DNA of 14,975 bases from Scybalocola_A sp900557175 (GCA_937890745.1 CALADH010000031.1:1-14975); one strand, 5' to 3'; counted from the first letter of the stretch, positions 7,219 to 14,373 are shown. The notes: generated by a model not told the origin, from the sequence alone. A program made the numbers and translations.

Positions 7219-8052
7219 ATGAAAAAGGTATCGGCAATTTTAATGACACTTATGGTGGCGGCAGCTTTGGCAGCCTGCGGCAGCGAAAGTACAGGCGGGA
7301 CAAAGGGAACGGAGGGCAGTGCTTCTGACGCAGCGGCTTCGACAGATGGTTTAGATTATGATAAGCTGATTATTGGTGTGGACGATACATTTGCACCGAT
7401 GGGTTTTCTTGATGAAAATAATGAGTTGACAGGATTTGATATCGAGATGGCGAAGGCTGTCGGTGAAAAGCTTGGTATTCCTGTGGAATTTCAGACGATA
7501 GACTGGTCGATGAAGGAACAGGAATTAAATCAGGGGAATATTGACCTCATATGGAACGGCTATTCTGTCACGGATGAGCGTGCCGAAAAGGTGTTATTTA
7601 CTGATGCCTATCTTGATAATAAACAGGTTGTTGTGACGATGGCGGATTCAGGCATTCAGTCACTTGCAGATTTGAATGGAAAGGTTGTTGCCGTTCAGGC
7701 TGATTCAAGTGCCATTGAGGCGATTGAGGCAAATCCTGAAATTGGAGATACATTTGCAGACAGACCGGAATTTGCGACAAATGATGAGGCGATTATGGAT
7801 ATGGAGGCCGGACGCTCGGATGCAGTTGTTGCGGACAGTGTTCTTTTAAATTATGTTATTTCCCACAAGGACGATCCGTCAAAATACGTCATTCTCGATG
7901 AGGATTTCGGATCTGAGCAGTTTGCAGTCGGCGTCCGCAAGGAAGACACAGCATTATGCGAAGCAATCAATAATGCTTTTAAGGAATTAAAGGCTGACGG
8001 TACAGCAGGTGAATTGTCTGTCAAGTGGTTTGGCGAGGATGTTGTTAAGTAG
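7219..8052 (+). CDS. Amino acid ABC transporter substrate-binding lipoprotein
   Basis: A 277-residue family 3 solute-binding protein, anchored outside the membrane as a lipoprotein. Residues 1-20 are a lipoprotein signal ending in the lipobox LAAC with C20 as the lipid site; a Gly/Ser/Thr-rich linker runs to about 45. The binding fold carries the family signature GFDIEMAKAVGEKLGI at 72-87, R121 in the position of the ligand carboxylate-binding arginine, and D201 in DAVVAD as a likely amino-group ligand. The exact amino acid (polar, basic or cystine) cannot be read from this. ATG 7219 is chosen over ATG 7195 because GAGGAGAG at 7206-7213 precedes it and the signal peptide then starts MKK. It is the first gene of a three-gene importer operon; its stop overlaps the next gene's ribosome binding site. 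Confidence 0.92.
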   Translation: MKKVSAILMTLMVAAALAACGSESTGGTKGTEGSASDAAASTDGLDYDKLIIGVDDTFAPMGFLDENNELTGFDIEMAKAVGEKLGIPVEFQTIDWSMKEQELNQGNIDLIWNGYSVTDERAEKVLFTDAYLDNKQVVVTMADSGIQSLADLNGKVVAVQADSSAIEAIEANPEIGDTFADRPEFATNDEAIMDMEAGRSDAVVADSVLLNYVISHKDDPSKYVILDEDFGSEQFAVGVRKEDTALCEAINNAFKELKADGTAGELSVKWFGEDVVK

Positions 8053-8063
8053 GAGATAGAGTT

Positions 8064-8714
8064 ATGGACTATATCATTAAGATATTTCCGCAGATTTTAG
8101 ACGGTCTTGGAATTACGTTCGGAACTTTTGCAGTGACGCTTGTATTATCATTGCCGTTGGGCGCTTTGATTTCTCTCGGACGTGTTTCAAAAAATAAGGT
8201 TGTCAGCGGGATTTTGGGCGTATATACATGGGTGCTCCGCGGAACGCCGCTGCTTTTGCAGATGTTTCTTATCTTTTTCGGGCTTCCGGCAATCGGTATA
8301 CAGCTTTTTGGACGGATGCGCCTGCCGTATGTTTATCTTGCTTTTGTATTAAATTATGCTGCCTATTTTGCAGAAATCTTTCGTTCGGGCATCCAGTCTG
8401 TAGAGCGGGGACAGATTGAGGCGGCAAGACTTTTGGGATATAAGGGCTGGCAGCTGAATTTAAAAATTGTGCTGCCGCAGGTGATTAAGCGGACGCTGCC
8501 GTCGATTGGCAATGAAATTATTACGCTTGTTAAGGATACATCCCTTGTGTACGCTCTTGGATTGGCGGAAATCTTTAAAATCGCGCGAAGTATTTCCACA
8601 AGGGATGTCACAATTGCACCATATATTGTTGTAGGTATTATTTATCTCGTCATTACAGCGGTTATTACGAAGCTTTTAAATATGGCGGAAAAGAAAGTTT
8701 ATTATGAGGAGTAA
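8064..8714 (+). CDS. Amino acid ABC transporter permease
   Basis: A 216-residue membrane protein of the HisM/GlnP-type polar amino acid permease family, at the usual length. Hydrophobic segments lie near 15-38, 48-78, 88-108, 150-172 and 185-205. The cytoplasmic EAA loop that docks to the ATPase is present (EAARLLG at 119-125 followed by IVLP at 135-138). The conserved VLRGTPLLLQ is at 57-66. AGGAGA at 8051-8056 overlaps the stop of the lipoprotein gene and lies seven bases before the ATG. It probably forms a homodimer with the neighbouring ATPase. Confidence 0.93.
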   Translation: MDYIIKIFPQILDGLGITFGTFAVTLVLSLPLGALISLGRVSKNKVVSGILGVYTWVLRGTPLLLQMFLIFFGLPAIGIQLFGRMRLPYVYLAFVLNYAAYFAEIFRSGIQSVERGQIEAARLLGYKGWQLNLKIVLPQVIKRTLPSIGNEIITLVKDTSLVYALGLAEIFKIARSISTRDVTIAPYIVVGIIYLVITAVITKLLNMAEKKVYYEE

Positions 8715-8719
8715 TGAAG

Positions 8720-9394
8720 ATGCTTTTAAAAGTTGACGGGCTCTGTAAAAGCTTTAAGGGCACCCCGGTATTAAAAAATATAAGCTTTACGGTTCAGGAG
8801 GGTGAGATTGTATCACTGCTCGGCCAGTCCGGCGCCGGCAAGACAACAATTGTCCGTTGTATTACAGGACTTGAGAAGGCTGATAAAGGGAGTATAGAAA
8901 TTGATGGCGATTACATATGTAAAGAAACCGACGGCATGATGAGTTATGCCGGAAAAAATGAGCTCTTTGAAATTCGCAAAAAGCTCGGCATGGTTTTTCA
9001 GAGCTATCATTTATTTCCTCATATGACAGTTTTGGAAAATGTGACGGCGGCGCTTATTGATGTCCGGAAAATGCCAAAGCCGCAGGCGCGGGAAGTCGGA
9101 ATGTCAATGCTTAAGACGCTCGGACTTGAAAAGAAAGCAGGTCAGCGGCCGTTTGAGCTTTCGGGCGGACAGAAGCAGCGCGCGGCGATTGCGCGGGCAT
9201 GTGTTTTAAATCCAAAGCTTTTATGCTTTGATGAGCCGACAGCAGCACTTGATCCTCAGACGACAGAGGAGATGGTAAAGATTATTAAAGCTTTGGCGGC
9301 AGATGATATGGGCATTCTTATTATAAGCCATGATATGCCTTTTGTGGAAAAAGTTTCTGACAGGGTATTGACAGTCAAAGATGGAACGATATAA
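8720..9394 (+). CDS. Amino acid ABC transporter ATP-binding protein
   Basis: A 224-residue ATPase that powers the importer. Walker A GQSGAGKT at 35-42 (K41), Q-loop Q94 (VFQSY), signature LSGGQ at 147-151, Walker B LLCFDE ending at D171-E172, and switch His H204 (ISHDM) are all present. Two starts are possible. ATG 8714 shares a base with the permease stop, but AGGAG at 8707-8711 would then be only two bases away; ATG 8720 puts that site eight bases away and is preferred. The protein ends right after VKDGTI, roughly 15-25 residues earlier than usual for this family. The catalytic core is complete, so this looks like a natural short form. Confidence 0.92.
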   Translation: MLLKVDGLCKSFKGTPVLKNISFTVQEGEIVSLLGQSGAGKTTIVRCITGLEKADKGSIEIDGDYICKETDGMMSYAGKNELFEIRKKLGMVFQSYHLFPHMTVLENVTAALIDVRKMPKPQAREVGMSMLKTLGLEKKAGQRPFELSGGQKQRAAIARACVLNPKLLCFDEPTAALDPQTTEEMVKIIKALAADDMGILIISHDMPFVEKVSDRVLTVKDGTI

Positions 9395-9444
9395 TAAAGA
9401 ATATCAGAACTGGGACAGCGCAGTTCGTGCAGTGCAGACAATAG

Positions 9445-9475
9445 GCCTGAGCGGTATACCGCTCAGGCTGTTTCT
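9445..9475 (+). terminator. Hairpin between the importer operon and the CDF gene
   Basis: A perfect 10-bp stem, GCCTGAGCGG (9445-9454) with CCGCTCAGGC (9459-9468), with a TATA loop and then TGTTTCT. The T-run is broken, so termination may be partial. It ends only 18 bases before the CDF start, so it may act as an attenuator for read-through into that gene. Confidence 0.55.
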
Positions 9476-9493
9476 ATGAGGCAGGGTGAGCAG

Positions 9494-10663
9494 ATGACAG
9501 ATTTTCTTGTAAAATTATTTGTAAAAGATTATAAAAATACAGATGACGGACAGGTGCGCGAAAATTATGGTATTTTTGCCGGGATTGTCGGTATTGCGGC
9601 CAATGTGCTTTTATTTGCGGCAAAAGCAGTGATTGGGCTTTTGGCAGGTTCTATCGCCGTTTTGGCAGATGCCTTCAACAATATGACCGACGCCGTGTCT
9701 TCGATAATTTCGCTTGTCGGAGCAAAGCTGGCAAACCGTCCGCCGGACGATGAGCATCCTTTCGGTCACGGCAGATATGAATATATCGCAGCCTTTATTG
9801 TTGCCTTTTTGGTTGTTCAGGTCGGCTTTTCATGTGCCAAAAGTGCGTTCGGTAAAATTCTTCATCCGCATGTACTGAATTTTAATATCATAGCGTTTGT
9901 GATTCTTATACTTTCTGTCGGTGTTAAAATATGGCTCGGCCTTTTTAACAGGAAGCTCGGCAAACGGATTAACTCGACGGTCATGCTGGCAACGGCGGCA
10001 GATGCTATGGGCGATGTGCTTACAACGTCAGCAACGATTGTATCCCTTCTTATATTCAGAGTGTTTGGCCTGAATATCGACGGCATTATTGGTTTTTTGG
10101 TGGCGCTTGTCGTTATATGGGCCGGTATTAATATTGCGAAAGATACGTTAAAACCGCTGCTTGGTGAGGCCGGAGATCCGGATATGGTAAAGCAGATTAA
10201 AAGTCTTGTGGAGAGCTATGACGGCATTTTAGGCAGCCATGATATGATTATCCATAATTATGGGCCGACGCACTCGATGGCAACACTTCACGCAGAAGTG
10301 TCAAACACTGCGGGTATGGAGGAAACCCATGAGCTTATTGATAAAATAGAGCGCGAGGTCACAAAAAAGACCGGTGTTTTTCTTGTCATACATATGGATC
10401 CGATTGACGTTGATGATGAGCATGTTGTCAAATACAGAAGACAAGTGAACGAAATTCTTAAGGCGCTTGATGAAAAAGTATCGATGCACGATTTCAGAAT
10501 GGTCAACGGTGAGGAACAGATTAATCTTATTTTTGATGTTGTTGTGCCTCATGCATATTCTGTACGTCAGAGGGATAAACTAATGTTTGATATCATCGAT
10601 CAGGTTAAGGCATTTGATGAGCGGTGTGAATGTGTGATCACTATGGAAAACAGCTACGTTTAG
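9494..10663 (+). CDS. Cation diffusion facilitator, probable manganese-type efflux protein
   Basis: A 389-residue inner-membrane metal/proton antiporter of the CDF family. Six helices are expected over about 28-220. The transport site is readable: N62 and D66 in FNNMTD (helix 2), and D170 and D174 in DAMGD (helix 5). This N/D plus D/D set differs from the His-containing set of zinc CDFs and matches that described for bacterial Mn exporters such as MntE, so Mn(II) export is the best inference; Fe or other metals are not excluded. The conserved loop DDEHPFGHGR is at 85-94. A cytoplasmic domain (225-300) is followed by about 85 extra residues, longer than the usual 300-residue CDF. ATG 9494 is chosen because AGGGTG at 9483-9488 precedes it; ATG 9476 directly follows the hairpin tail with no ribosome binding site. 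No separate promoter is evident. Confidence 0.88.
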   Translation: MTDFLVKLFVKDYKNTDDGQVRENYGIFAGIVGIAANVLLFAAKAVIGLLAGSIAVLADAFNNMTDAVSSIISLVGAKLANRPPDDEHPFGHGRYEYIAAFIVAFLVVQVGFSCAKSAFGKILHPHVLNFNIIAFVILILSVGVKIWLGLFNRKLGKRINSTVMLATAADAMGDVLTTSATIVSLLIFRVFGLNIDGIIGFLVALVVIWAGINIAKDTLKPLLGEAGDPDMVKQIKSLVESYDGILGSHDMIIHNYGPTHSMATLHAEVSNTAGMEETHELIDKIEREVTKKTGVFLVIHMDPIDVDDEHVVKYRRQVNEILKALDEKVSMHDFRMVNGEEQINLIFDVVVPHAYSVRQRDKLMFDIIDQVKAFDERCECVITMENSYV

Positions 10664-10673
10664 AGGCACGGAT

Positions 10674-10709
10674 GCGGCGGTCTTGCCGGCCGCTGTGTCT
10701 TAATTTTTC
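10674..10709 (+). terminator. Probable terminator of the CDF gene
   Basis: GCGGC (10674-10678) pairs with GCCGC (10689-10693), with an inner GG/CC and one bulged G; CAC at 10667-10669 can add pairs with GTG at 10695-10697. A T-rich TTAATTTTT follows at 10700-10708, seven bases from the stem, so efficiency is uncertain. Confidence 0.45.
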
Positions 10710-10748
10710 TAATTGTTTAAAAAAAATAAAAAAAATTAAAAAAAGGGC

Positions 10749-10777
10749 TTGCCAAAATTGAAACAATAGTATATAAT
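10749..10777 (+). promoter_or_regulatory. Promoter of tRNA-Gln
   Basis: -35 TTGCCA at 10749-10754, a 17-base spacer, and a consensus -10 TATAAT at 10772-10777. The tRNA starts 20 bases after the -10. An A-rich tract just upstream (10720-10744) could act as an UP element. Confidence 0.85.
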
Positions 10778-10796
10778 ACATTTTGTCAACAGGTAA

Positions 10797-10868
10797 TGGG
10801 CTGTCGCCAAACGGCAAGGCACTGGACTCTGACTCCAGCATTTGCAGGTTCGAATCCTGCCAGCCCAG
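10797..10868 (+). tRNA. tRNA-Gln (anticodon CTG)
   Basis: The full cloverleaf is present: acceptor TGGGCTG (10797-10803) with CAGCCCA (10861-10867) and discriminator G10868; D-stem GCC/GGC; anticodon stem CTGGA/TCCAG around the loop CTCTGAC with anticodon CTG at 10829-10831; five variable bases; T-stem GCAGG/CCTGC with the loop TTCGAAT. CCA is not encoded. It reads CAG codons. It stands alone, with its own promoter and terminator. Confidence 0.96.
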
Positions 10869-10873
10869 TTGAG

Positions 10874-10907
10874 AGGCATTTTATCAGATGATAGAATGCC
10901 TTTTTTA
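10874..10907 (+). terminator. Terminator of tRNA-Gln
   Basis: A 12-bp stem, AGGCATTTTATC (10874-10885) with GATAGAATGCCT (10890-10901), with one G-U pair, an AGAT loop and a run of T's. It begins five bases after the tRNA. Confidence 0.9.
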
Positions 10908-11003
10908 ATTTATAGGAAAGTCCTTTAGGCTGTCCTATAAACCCAAAAGCCTTCGGTCAGTATTTTATATACCGTAGAAAGTTAAGAGAGGACGGATAAG
11001 ACG

Positions 11004-11840
11004 ATGATTGAATTAGGAAAAAAGCAAGTATTAGAAATTTTTAAAAAGAAAACATTTGGCGTTTATTTAAGAGATGATATTTCAGAAAAGGAAGGTGTAC
11101 TTCTTCCTATAAAATATGTGCCTGAGGGCAGCGATATCGGAAGCAAGGTTGAAGTATTTATTTACCGTGACTCAGATGACCGGCTTATTGCGACGACAAG
11201 AGAGCCTAAGCTTGTGCTCGGTGAAATCAAAGCGCTTGAAGTGAAGGAAGTGACAGCAATCGGTGCTTTTTTAGACTGGGGGCTTGAAAAAGATTTATTT
11301 CTTCCATTTAAAGAGCAGACGACAAAGGTATTTCCGGGAAAAAGCTATCTTGTGGCGCTCTATATTGATAAGAGCGGACGGCTTTGTGCGACAATGCGGG
11401 TATATGAGTATCTGACAACAGAGCATGATTATCATAAAGACGATATGGTTGAAGGAACGATTTATCAGCTTCATGAAACATTGGGCGCATTTGTTGCAGT
11501 GAATAATCTTTATCATGGTATGATTCCGAAGAAGAATCTTCATACAAGCTGCCATGTCGGTGACAGGGTATGTGCCCGTGTGGCGCGTGTCCGCGAGGAT
11601 GGTAAGCTGGAGTTAAGTCTTCAGGAAAAGGCTTATATTCAGATGGATATTGATGCAGCGAAAATTTCCGACCTTTTGGACAGCTACTGCGGTGTGCTTC
11701 CGTTTACAGAAAAAGCAACGCCGGAAGTTATCGAGCGGGAGACGGGGATGAGCAAGGCGGCGTTTAAGCGTGCTGTCGGACGTCTTCTGAAGCTTGGAAA
11801 AATTACAATTACAGATGGAAAGATCCGTAAAAACGGTTAA
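11004..11840 (+). CDS. cvfB: CvfB-family S1 RNA-binding protein
   Basis: A 278-residue cytoplasmic protein of the CvfB/YitL family, at the usual length. It has S1-type RNA-binding folds in a row: an N-terminal one (about 1-65) opening with the family start MIELGK...FGVYL, a second around 75-135 with GAFLDWGLEKDLFLP (87-101), and a third around 147-208 with GAFVAVNNLYHGMIP (161-175). A winged-helix domain (about 225-275) closes the protein. CvfB was described as a virulence regulator in Staphylococcus aureus; the family role is RNA binding, with the targets here unknown. GAGAGG at 10986-10991 is 12 bases before ATG, somewhat far, but the N-terminus matches the family. Its promoter is not obvious in the 96 bases after the tRNA terminator. 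No terminator is clear between it and the next promoter. Confidence 0.9.
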   Translation: MIELGKKQVLEIFKKKTFGVYLRDDISEKEGVLLPIKYVPEGSDIGSKVEVFIYRDSDDRLIATTREPKLVLGEIKALEVKEVTAIGAFLDWGLEKDLFLPFKEQTTKVFPGKSYLVALYIDKSGRLCATMRVYEYLTTEHDYHKDDMVEGTIYQLHETLGAFVAVNNLYHGMIPKKNLHTSCHVGDRVCARVARVREDGKLELSLQEKAYIQMDIDAAKISDLLDSYCGVLPFTEKATPEVIERETGMSKAAFKRAVGRLLKLGKITITDGKIRKNG

Positions 11841-11847
11841 AACGCGG

Positions 11848-11876
11848 TTGACAAGGCTCTTTAACGCTGATATAAT
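11848..11876 (+). promoter_or_regulatory. Consensus sigma-A promoter of the SH3b/NlpC gene
   Basis: TTGACA at 11848-11853, exactly 17 bases, then TATAAT at 11871-11876. Both hexamers are perfect. It starts seven bases after the cvfB stop, so the hydrolase gene is its own strong transcription unit. Confidence 0.93.
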
Positions 11877-11906
11877 GAATTTGTAACAAATTTGTAATAA
11901 ACGTAG

Positions 11907-11936
11907 AGGAAATGGTGAAGTAGGAAAATGGTGAAA
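11907..11936 (+). promoter_or_regulatory. Duplicated initiation region with a three-codon mini-frame
   Basis: AGGAAATGGTGAAG (11907-11920) is followed by the near-copy AGGAAAATGGTGAAA (11922-11936). The first copy would start ATG GTG AAG TAG (11912-11923), a three-residue peptide whose stop overlaps the ribosome binding site of the true start at 11928. It may be a tandem duplication that yields a reinitiation leader. Confidence 0.4.
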
Positions 11937-13793
11937 TTAAGCAGATTTACACGCAAAACTGCCTGTTCGGTTGCCCTGACTTTGGCACTTATCGGTGGTT
12001 TGAGTTTTAACAACTTCAATACATTGTCAATATATGCGGCAACAACGGGAACAGTCAACACAAGTGCACTTAATGTGAGAACCGGCCCGTCCACAGACTA
12101 TAACAGAATTACAACAATCAGCAAAGGCACAAAGCTGACAATTCTGGCAACGGAGGGCGACTGGTATAAGGTTGATATTAATGGTACGACAGGCTATGTT
12201 TCAGCCCAGTATGTTTCCGTGAACGGCAGTCAGACAGAAGATGCTTCAGGAAAGAAAGGCACAGTGAATGTATCTGTATTAAATCTCCGCGAAGGTGCGG
12301 GTACATCGACAAGATGTATCGGCTCTTTAAGAGAGGGCACTTCTGTTTCGATTCTTGCGACAGAAGGTAAGTGGTATAAAATCCAGGCCGGTACAAAGAC
12401 AGGCTATGTCTTTGCCGAGTATATTACTGTTGGCAGTGCTTCCGGCGGCTCAGATTCAAATGCAGATTCCGGCAGCGAAGTTTCAGGAAAGACAGGCATA
12501 TGTAATGTTGATGTGCTGAATATAAGAAAAGGTGCAGGCACAACGACTTCTGTATGTGGTCTTTTAAGAAAAGGTGATAAGGTTGAAGTCCTTGGTTCAG
12601 AGGGCGAATGGTATAAAATTAAAGTCAACGGCGTGACAGGTTATGTCTTTGCACAGTATATTACAATCGGTGAGGATAATTCATCTTCAGAAAATAATGA
12701 TGATACAGCACCGGAAGCCACAGGCAAGAACGGCAGATGTAATGTAACAGCCCTGAATGTACGAAGCAAGGCAACAACTTCTTCTTCAGTCATTGGTTCA
12801 CTTTCTAAAAATACAGTTGTAGAAATTACAGCGACAGAGGGCGACTGGTATAAGATTAAGGCGACATTAAACGGACGTACAGTGACAGGCTATGTTTTCG
12901 CTGAATATATTACACTGACAGACGAAAAGCCGTCAGATCAGCCATCGGACGAGAATAATAATAATTCATCAGCAGAAAATAACGGAAAGACCGGTAAATG
13001 TAATACATATGCGCTCAACGTAAGAAAAGGCGCAGGCACAAATTATGCTGTCATCGGTTCATTGTCTAAGAATGAAACGGTAACAATCCAGGAGACAAAG
13101 GGCGGCTGGTATAAGGTGAAGGCCAACAGCAAAAACCTTACAGGCTATGTATCTGCCCAGTATATTACAATTACAGGAAATGAGACATCGGAGGAGAATC
13201 CGGGCGATGATACATATAAAGAAGTCAATGAAGCTGTATGGGCAACAGACGGTGTGAACATCCGTAAAGGTCCTGGCACAAACTATGATGTCATCGGCTC
13301 TCTTGTAAAACACGGCAGTGTCACAAGAACCGGTATCGGCAATAACGGCTGGAGCAAAATCAAGTATGGTAACAGCACAGGTTATATTAAGAGTGAATAC
13401 CTTACAACAACAAATCCAAATCCGGGTTCCGGTGAGACAACAGGTGAAGCCGTTGTTAAGTTTGCACTCCAGTTTGAAGGCAATCCTTACGTATGGGGCG
13501 GCAACGATTTAAACACAGGCGTTGACTGTTCAGGCTTCACACAGCAGGTATACTTAAACTTCGGTATTCGCCTTAACCGTACAGCCGATGCTCAGAGACT
13601 GAATGGACGTTCAGTTTCTATGTCAGAGATTAAGCCGGGAGATTTAGTATTCTATGGTGATGGCGGCTATGCAGGTCATGTCGCGCTTTATATCGGAGAT
13701 GGAAAGATTATCCATGCAAGTACACCGGCAACAGGTATTATTATTTCAAATGTAAATTACAGAACACCGATGCAGATTAATCGGGTGATTTAA
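11928..13793 (+). CDS. Secreted cell-wall hydrolase: six SH3b repeats plus NlpC/P60 peptidase
   Basis: A 621-residue exported peptidoglycan hydrolase. Signal peptide 1-37 (MVKLSRFTRK, hydrophobic stretch, cleavage near IYA/ATT). Six SH3b cell-wall-binding repeats follow at about 41-98, 111-168, 188-247, 268-330, 356-416 and 434-493, each with LNVR...G...WYK/WSK...GYV/GYI; the linkers are rich in Ser, Asn, Asp and Glu. The NlpC/P60 domain (about 505-621) carries catalytic C534 in DCSGF, H584 in GHVALYIG and H596 in IIHAS, so the triad is complete. The family cuts D-Glu/meso-diaminopimelate-type bonds in stem peptides, with roles in wall turnover and cell separation. The ribosome binding site AGG at 11922-11924 is close to the ATG; GTG at 11931 is an alternative start that would hardly change the signal peptide. 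Confidence 0.93.
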   Translation: MVKLSRFTRKTACSVALTLALIGGLSFNNFNTLSIYAATTGTVNTSALNVRTGPSTDYNRITTISKGTKLTILATEGDWYKVDINGTTGYVSAQYVSVNGSQTEDASGKKGTVNVSVLNLREGAGTSTRCIGSLREGTSVSILATEGKWYKIQAGTKTGYVFAEYITVGSASGGSDSNADSGSEVSGKTGICNVDVLNIRKGAGTTTSVCGLLRKGDKVEVLGSEGEWYKIKVNGVTGYVFAQYITIGEDNSSSENNDDTAPEATGKNGRCNVTALNVRSKATTSSSVIGSLSKNTVVEITATEGDWYKIKATLNGRTVTGYVFAEYITLTDEKPSDQPSDENNNNSSAENNGKTGKCNTYALNVRKGAGTNYAVIGSLSKNETVTIQETKGGWYKVKANSKNLTGYVSAQYITITGNETSEENPGDDTYKEVNEAVWATDGVNIRKGPGTNYDVIGSLVKHGSVTRTGIGNNGWSKIKYGNSTGYIKSEYLTTTNPNPGSGETTGEAVVKFALQFEGNPYVWGGNDLNTGVDCSGFTQQVYLNFGIRLNRTADAQRLNGRSVSMSEIKPGDLVFYGDGGYAGHVALYIGDGKIIHASTPATGIIISNVNYRTPMQINRVI

Positions 13794-13798
13794 GGCAG

Positions 13799-13835
13799 AC
13801 AGCCGGACTTTTAAAGTCCGGCTGTTATTTTTTTA
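13799..13835 (+). terminator. Terminator of the SH3b/NlpC gene
   Basis: ACAGCCGGACT (13799-13809) pairs with AGTCCGGCTGT (13815-13825), followed by TTATTTTTTT. It is a strong intrinsic terminator six bases after the stop codon. Confidence 0.93.
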
Positions 13836-14003
13836 GGAGTATTTGAGAAGAATTTGTTAATATAAGATACAAAAGGAAAGCATGGTACAGACGTATCATA
13901 AAACCGCGATTTATGTCAATTTGTGCGGTTTGCACAAAAAATCGACATGAGTTTACATAAGCAATTTCACATAAAATGTCGGCTGAAATAGGATATTCCC
14001 GTG

Positions 14004-14102
14004 TTATCCACAGGCGAAAAAGGTCGAAATTACAATAAAATCGACTTATACACAAAGTTATCCACATTATCCACAAAGTATTTATCCCCATTTCGTGGAT
14101 AA
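14004..14102 (+). other. Cluster of six DnaA-box matches (oriC-like or DnaA-binding cluster)
   Basis: Exact fits to TTATNCACA: 14004-14012 (TTATCCACA), 14046-14054 (TTATACACA), 14058-14066 and 14067-14075 (both TTATCCACA, directly abutting). Near fits: 14082-14090 (TTATCCCCA, one mismatch) and, on the minus strand, 14094-14102 (TTATCCACG, one mismatch). So there are four perfect and two one-off sites in 99 bases, followed by a very AT-rich stretch, as in a replication origin. dnaA, dnaN and rpmH are not in the window. The genes to the left point toward the cluster, which would be head-on if forks left from here. A DnaA-titrating or regulatory cluster is therefore at least as likely as oriC. 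Confidence 0.7.
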
Positions 14103-14289
14103 CCTAAAAGGTGAAAAGCAAATATATGTTTTGTTAATAACGCAGAATCGACATATTTTGTCAAAAAAATATCGAAAAACCATTGACTTTTTTGGTTTTT
14201 GATAATGGAAAAAAATATAAAAAATTTATAGTGTTTTTATGAAAAAAAACAAATTAAAAAGAAATATTTTGAAAACTATGTGAATTGAC
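14103..14289. other. Highly AT-rich stretch next to the DnaA boxes
   Basis: By hand count, 14161-14280 has 20 G/C bases out of 120. It contains an inverted pair, AAAAACC (14175-14181) with GGTTTTT (14194-14200). It could be an unwinding element for the DnaA cluster or simply the AT-rich upstream region of the hpf promoter. No gene is seen here. The part of the gap before the boxes (13836-14003) holds only a weak 22-codon frame and a 7-bp inverted repeat (AAACCGC at 13901-13907, GCGGTTT at 13925-13931). Confidence 0.5.
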
Positions 14290-14318
14290 TTGAAATAACG
14301 GTGGAATATTGATATAAT
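14290..14318 (+). promoter_or_regulatory. Promoter of hpf
   Basis: -35 TTGAAA at 14290-14295, a 17-base spacer, and a consensus -10 TATAAT at 14313-14318. It lies about 55 bases before the hpf start. A TTGACT just upstream (14285-14290) would give a 22-base spacer and is less likely. Confidence 0.8.
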
Positions 14319-14324
14319 TAAAAA

Positions 14325-14348
14325 TATCAAAAACGAATTGTTTTGATA
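14325..14348. promoter_or_regulatory. Inverted repeat just after the hpf promoter
   Basis: TATCAAAA (14325-14332) pairs with TTTTGATA (14341-14348) around an 8-base centre, at about the transcription start. TTTTGATAAT recurs upstream at 14197-14206. It may be an operator or an RNA hairpin in the leader. Confidence 0.4.
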
Positions 14349-14373
14349 ATCAATCTGCAAAGGAGTGGGTTCT

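Noticed and set aside
12041..13420. Repeat array (CRISPR-like) suggested by recurrent similar stretches
   Set aside because: The periodicity comes from the six SH3b protein repeats in frame; unit lengths vary and no constant repeat/spacer pattern exists.
13882..13950. 22-codon frame with AGGAA five bases before its ATG
   Set aside because: Too short to judge, composition not distinctive, and the region is better explained as regulatory DNA.
14004..14102. Calling the DnaA-box cluster the confirmed chromosomal origin
   Set aside because: No dnaA or dnaN is present, and most genes on the left are oriented toward it; left as a DnaA-box cluster of unresolved role.
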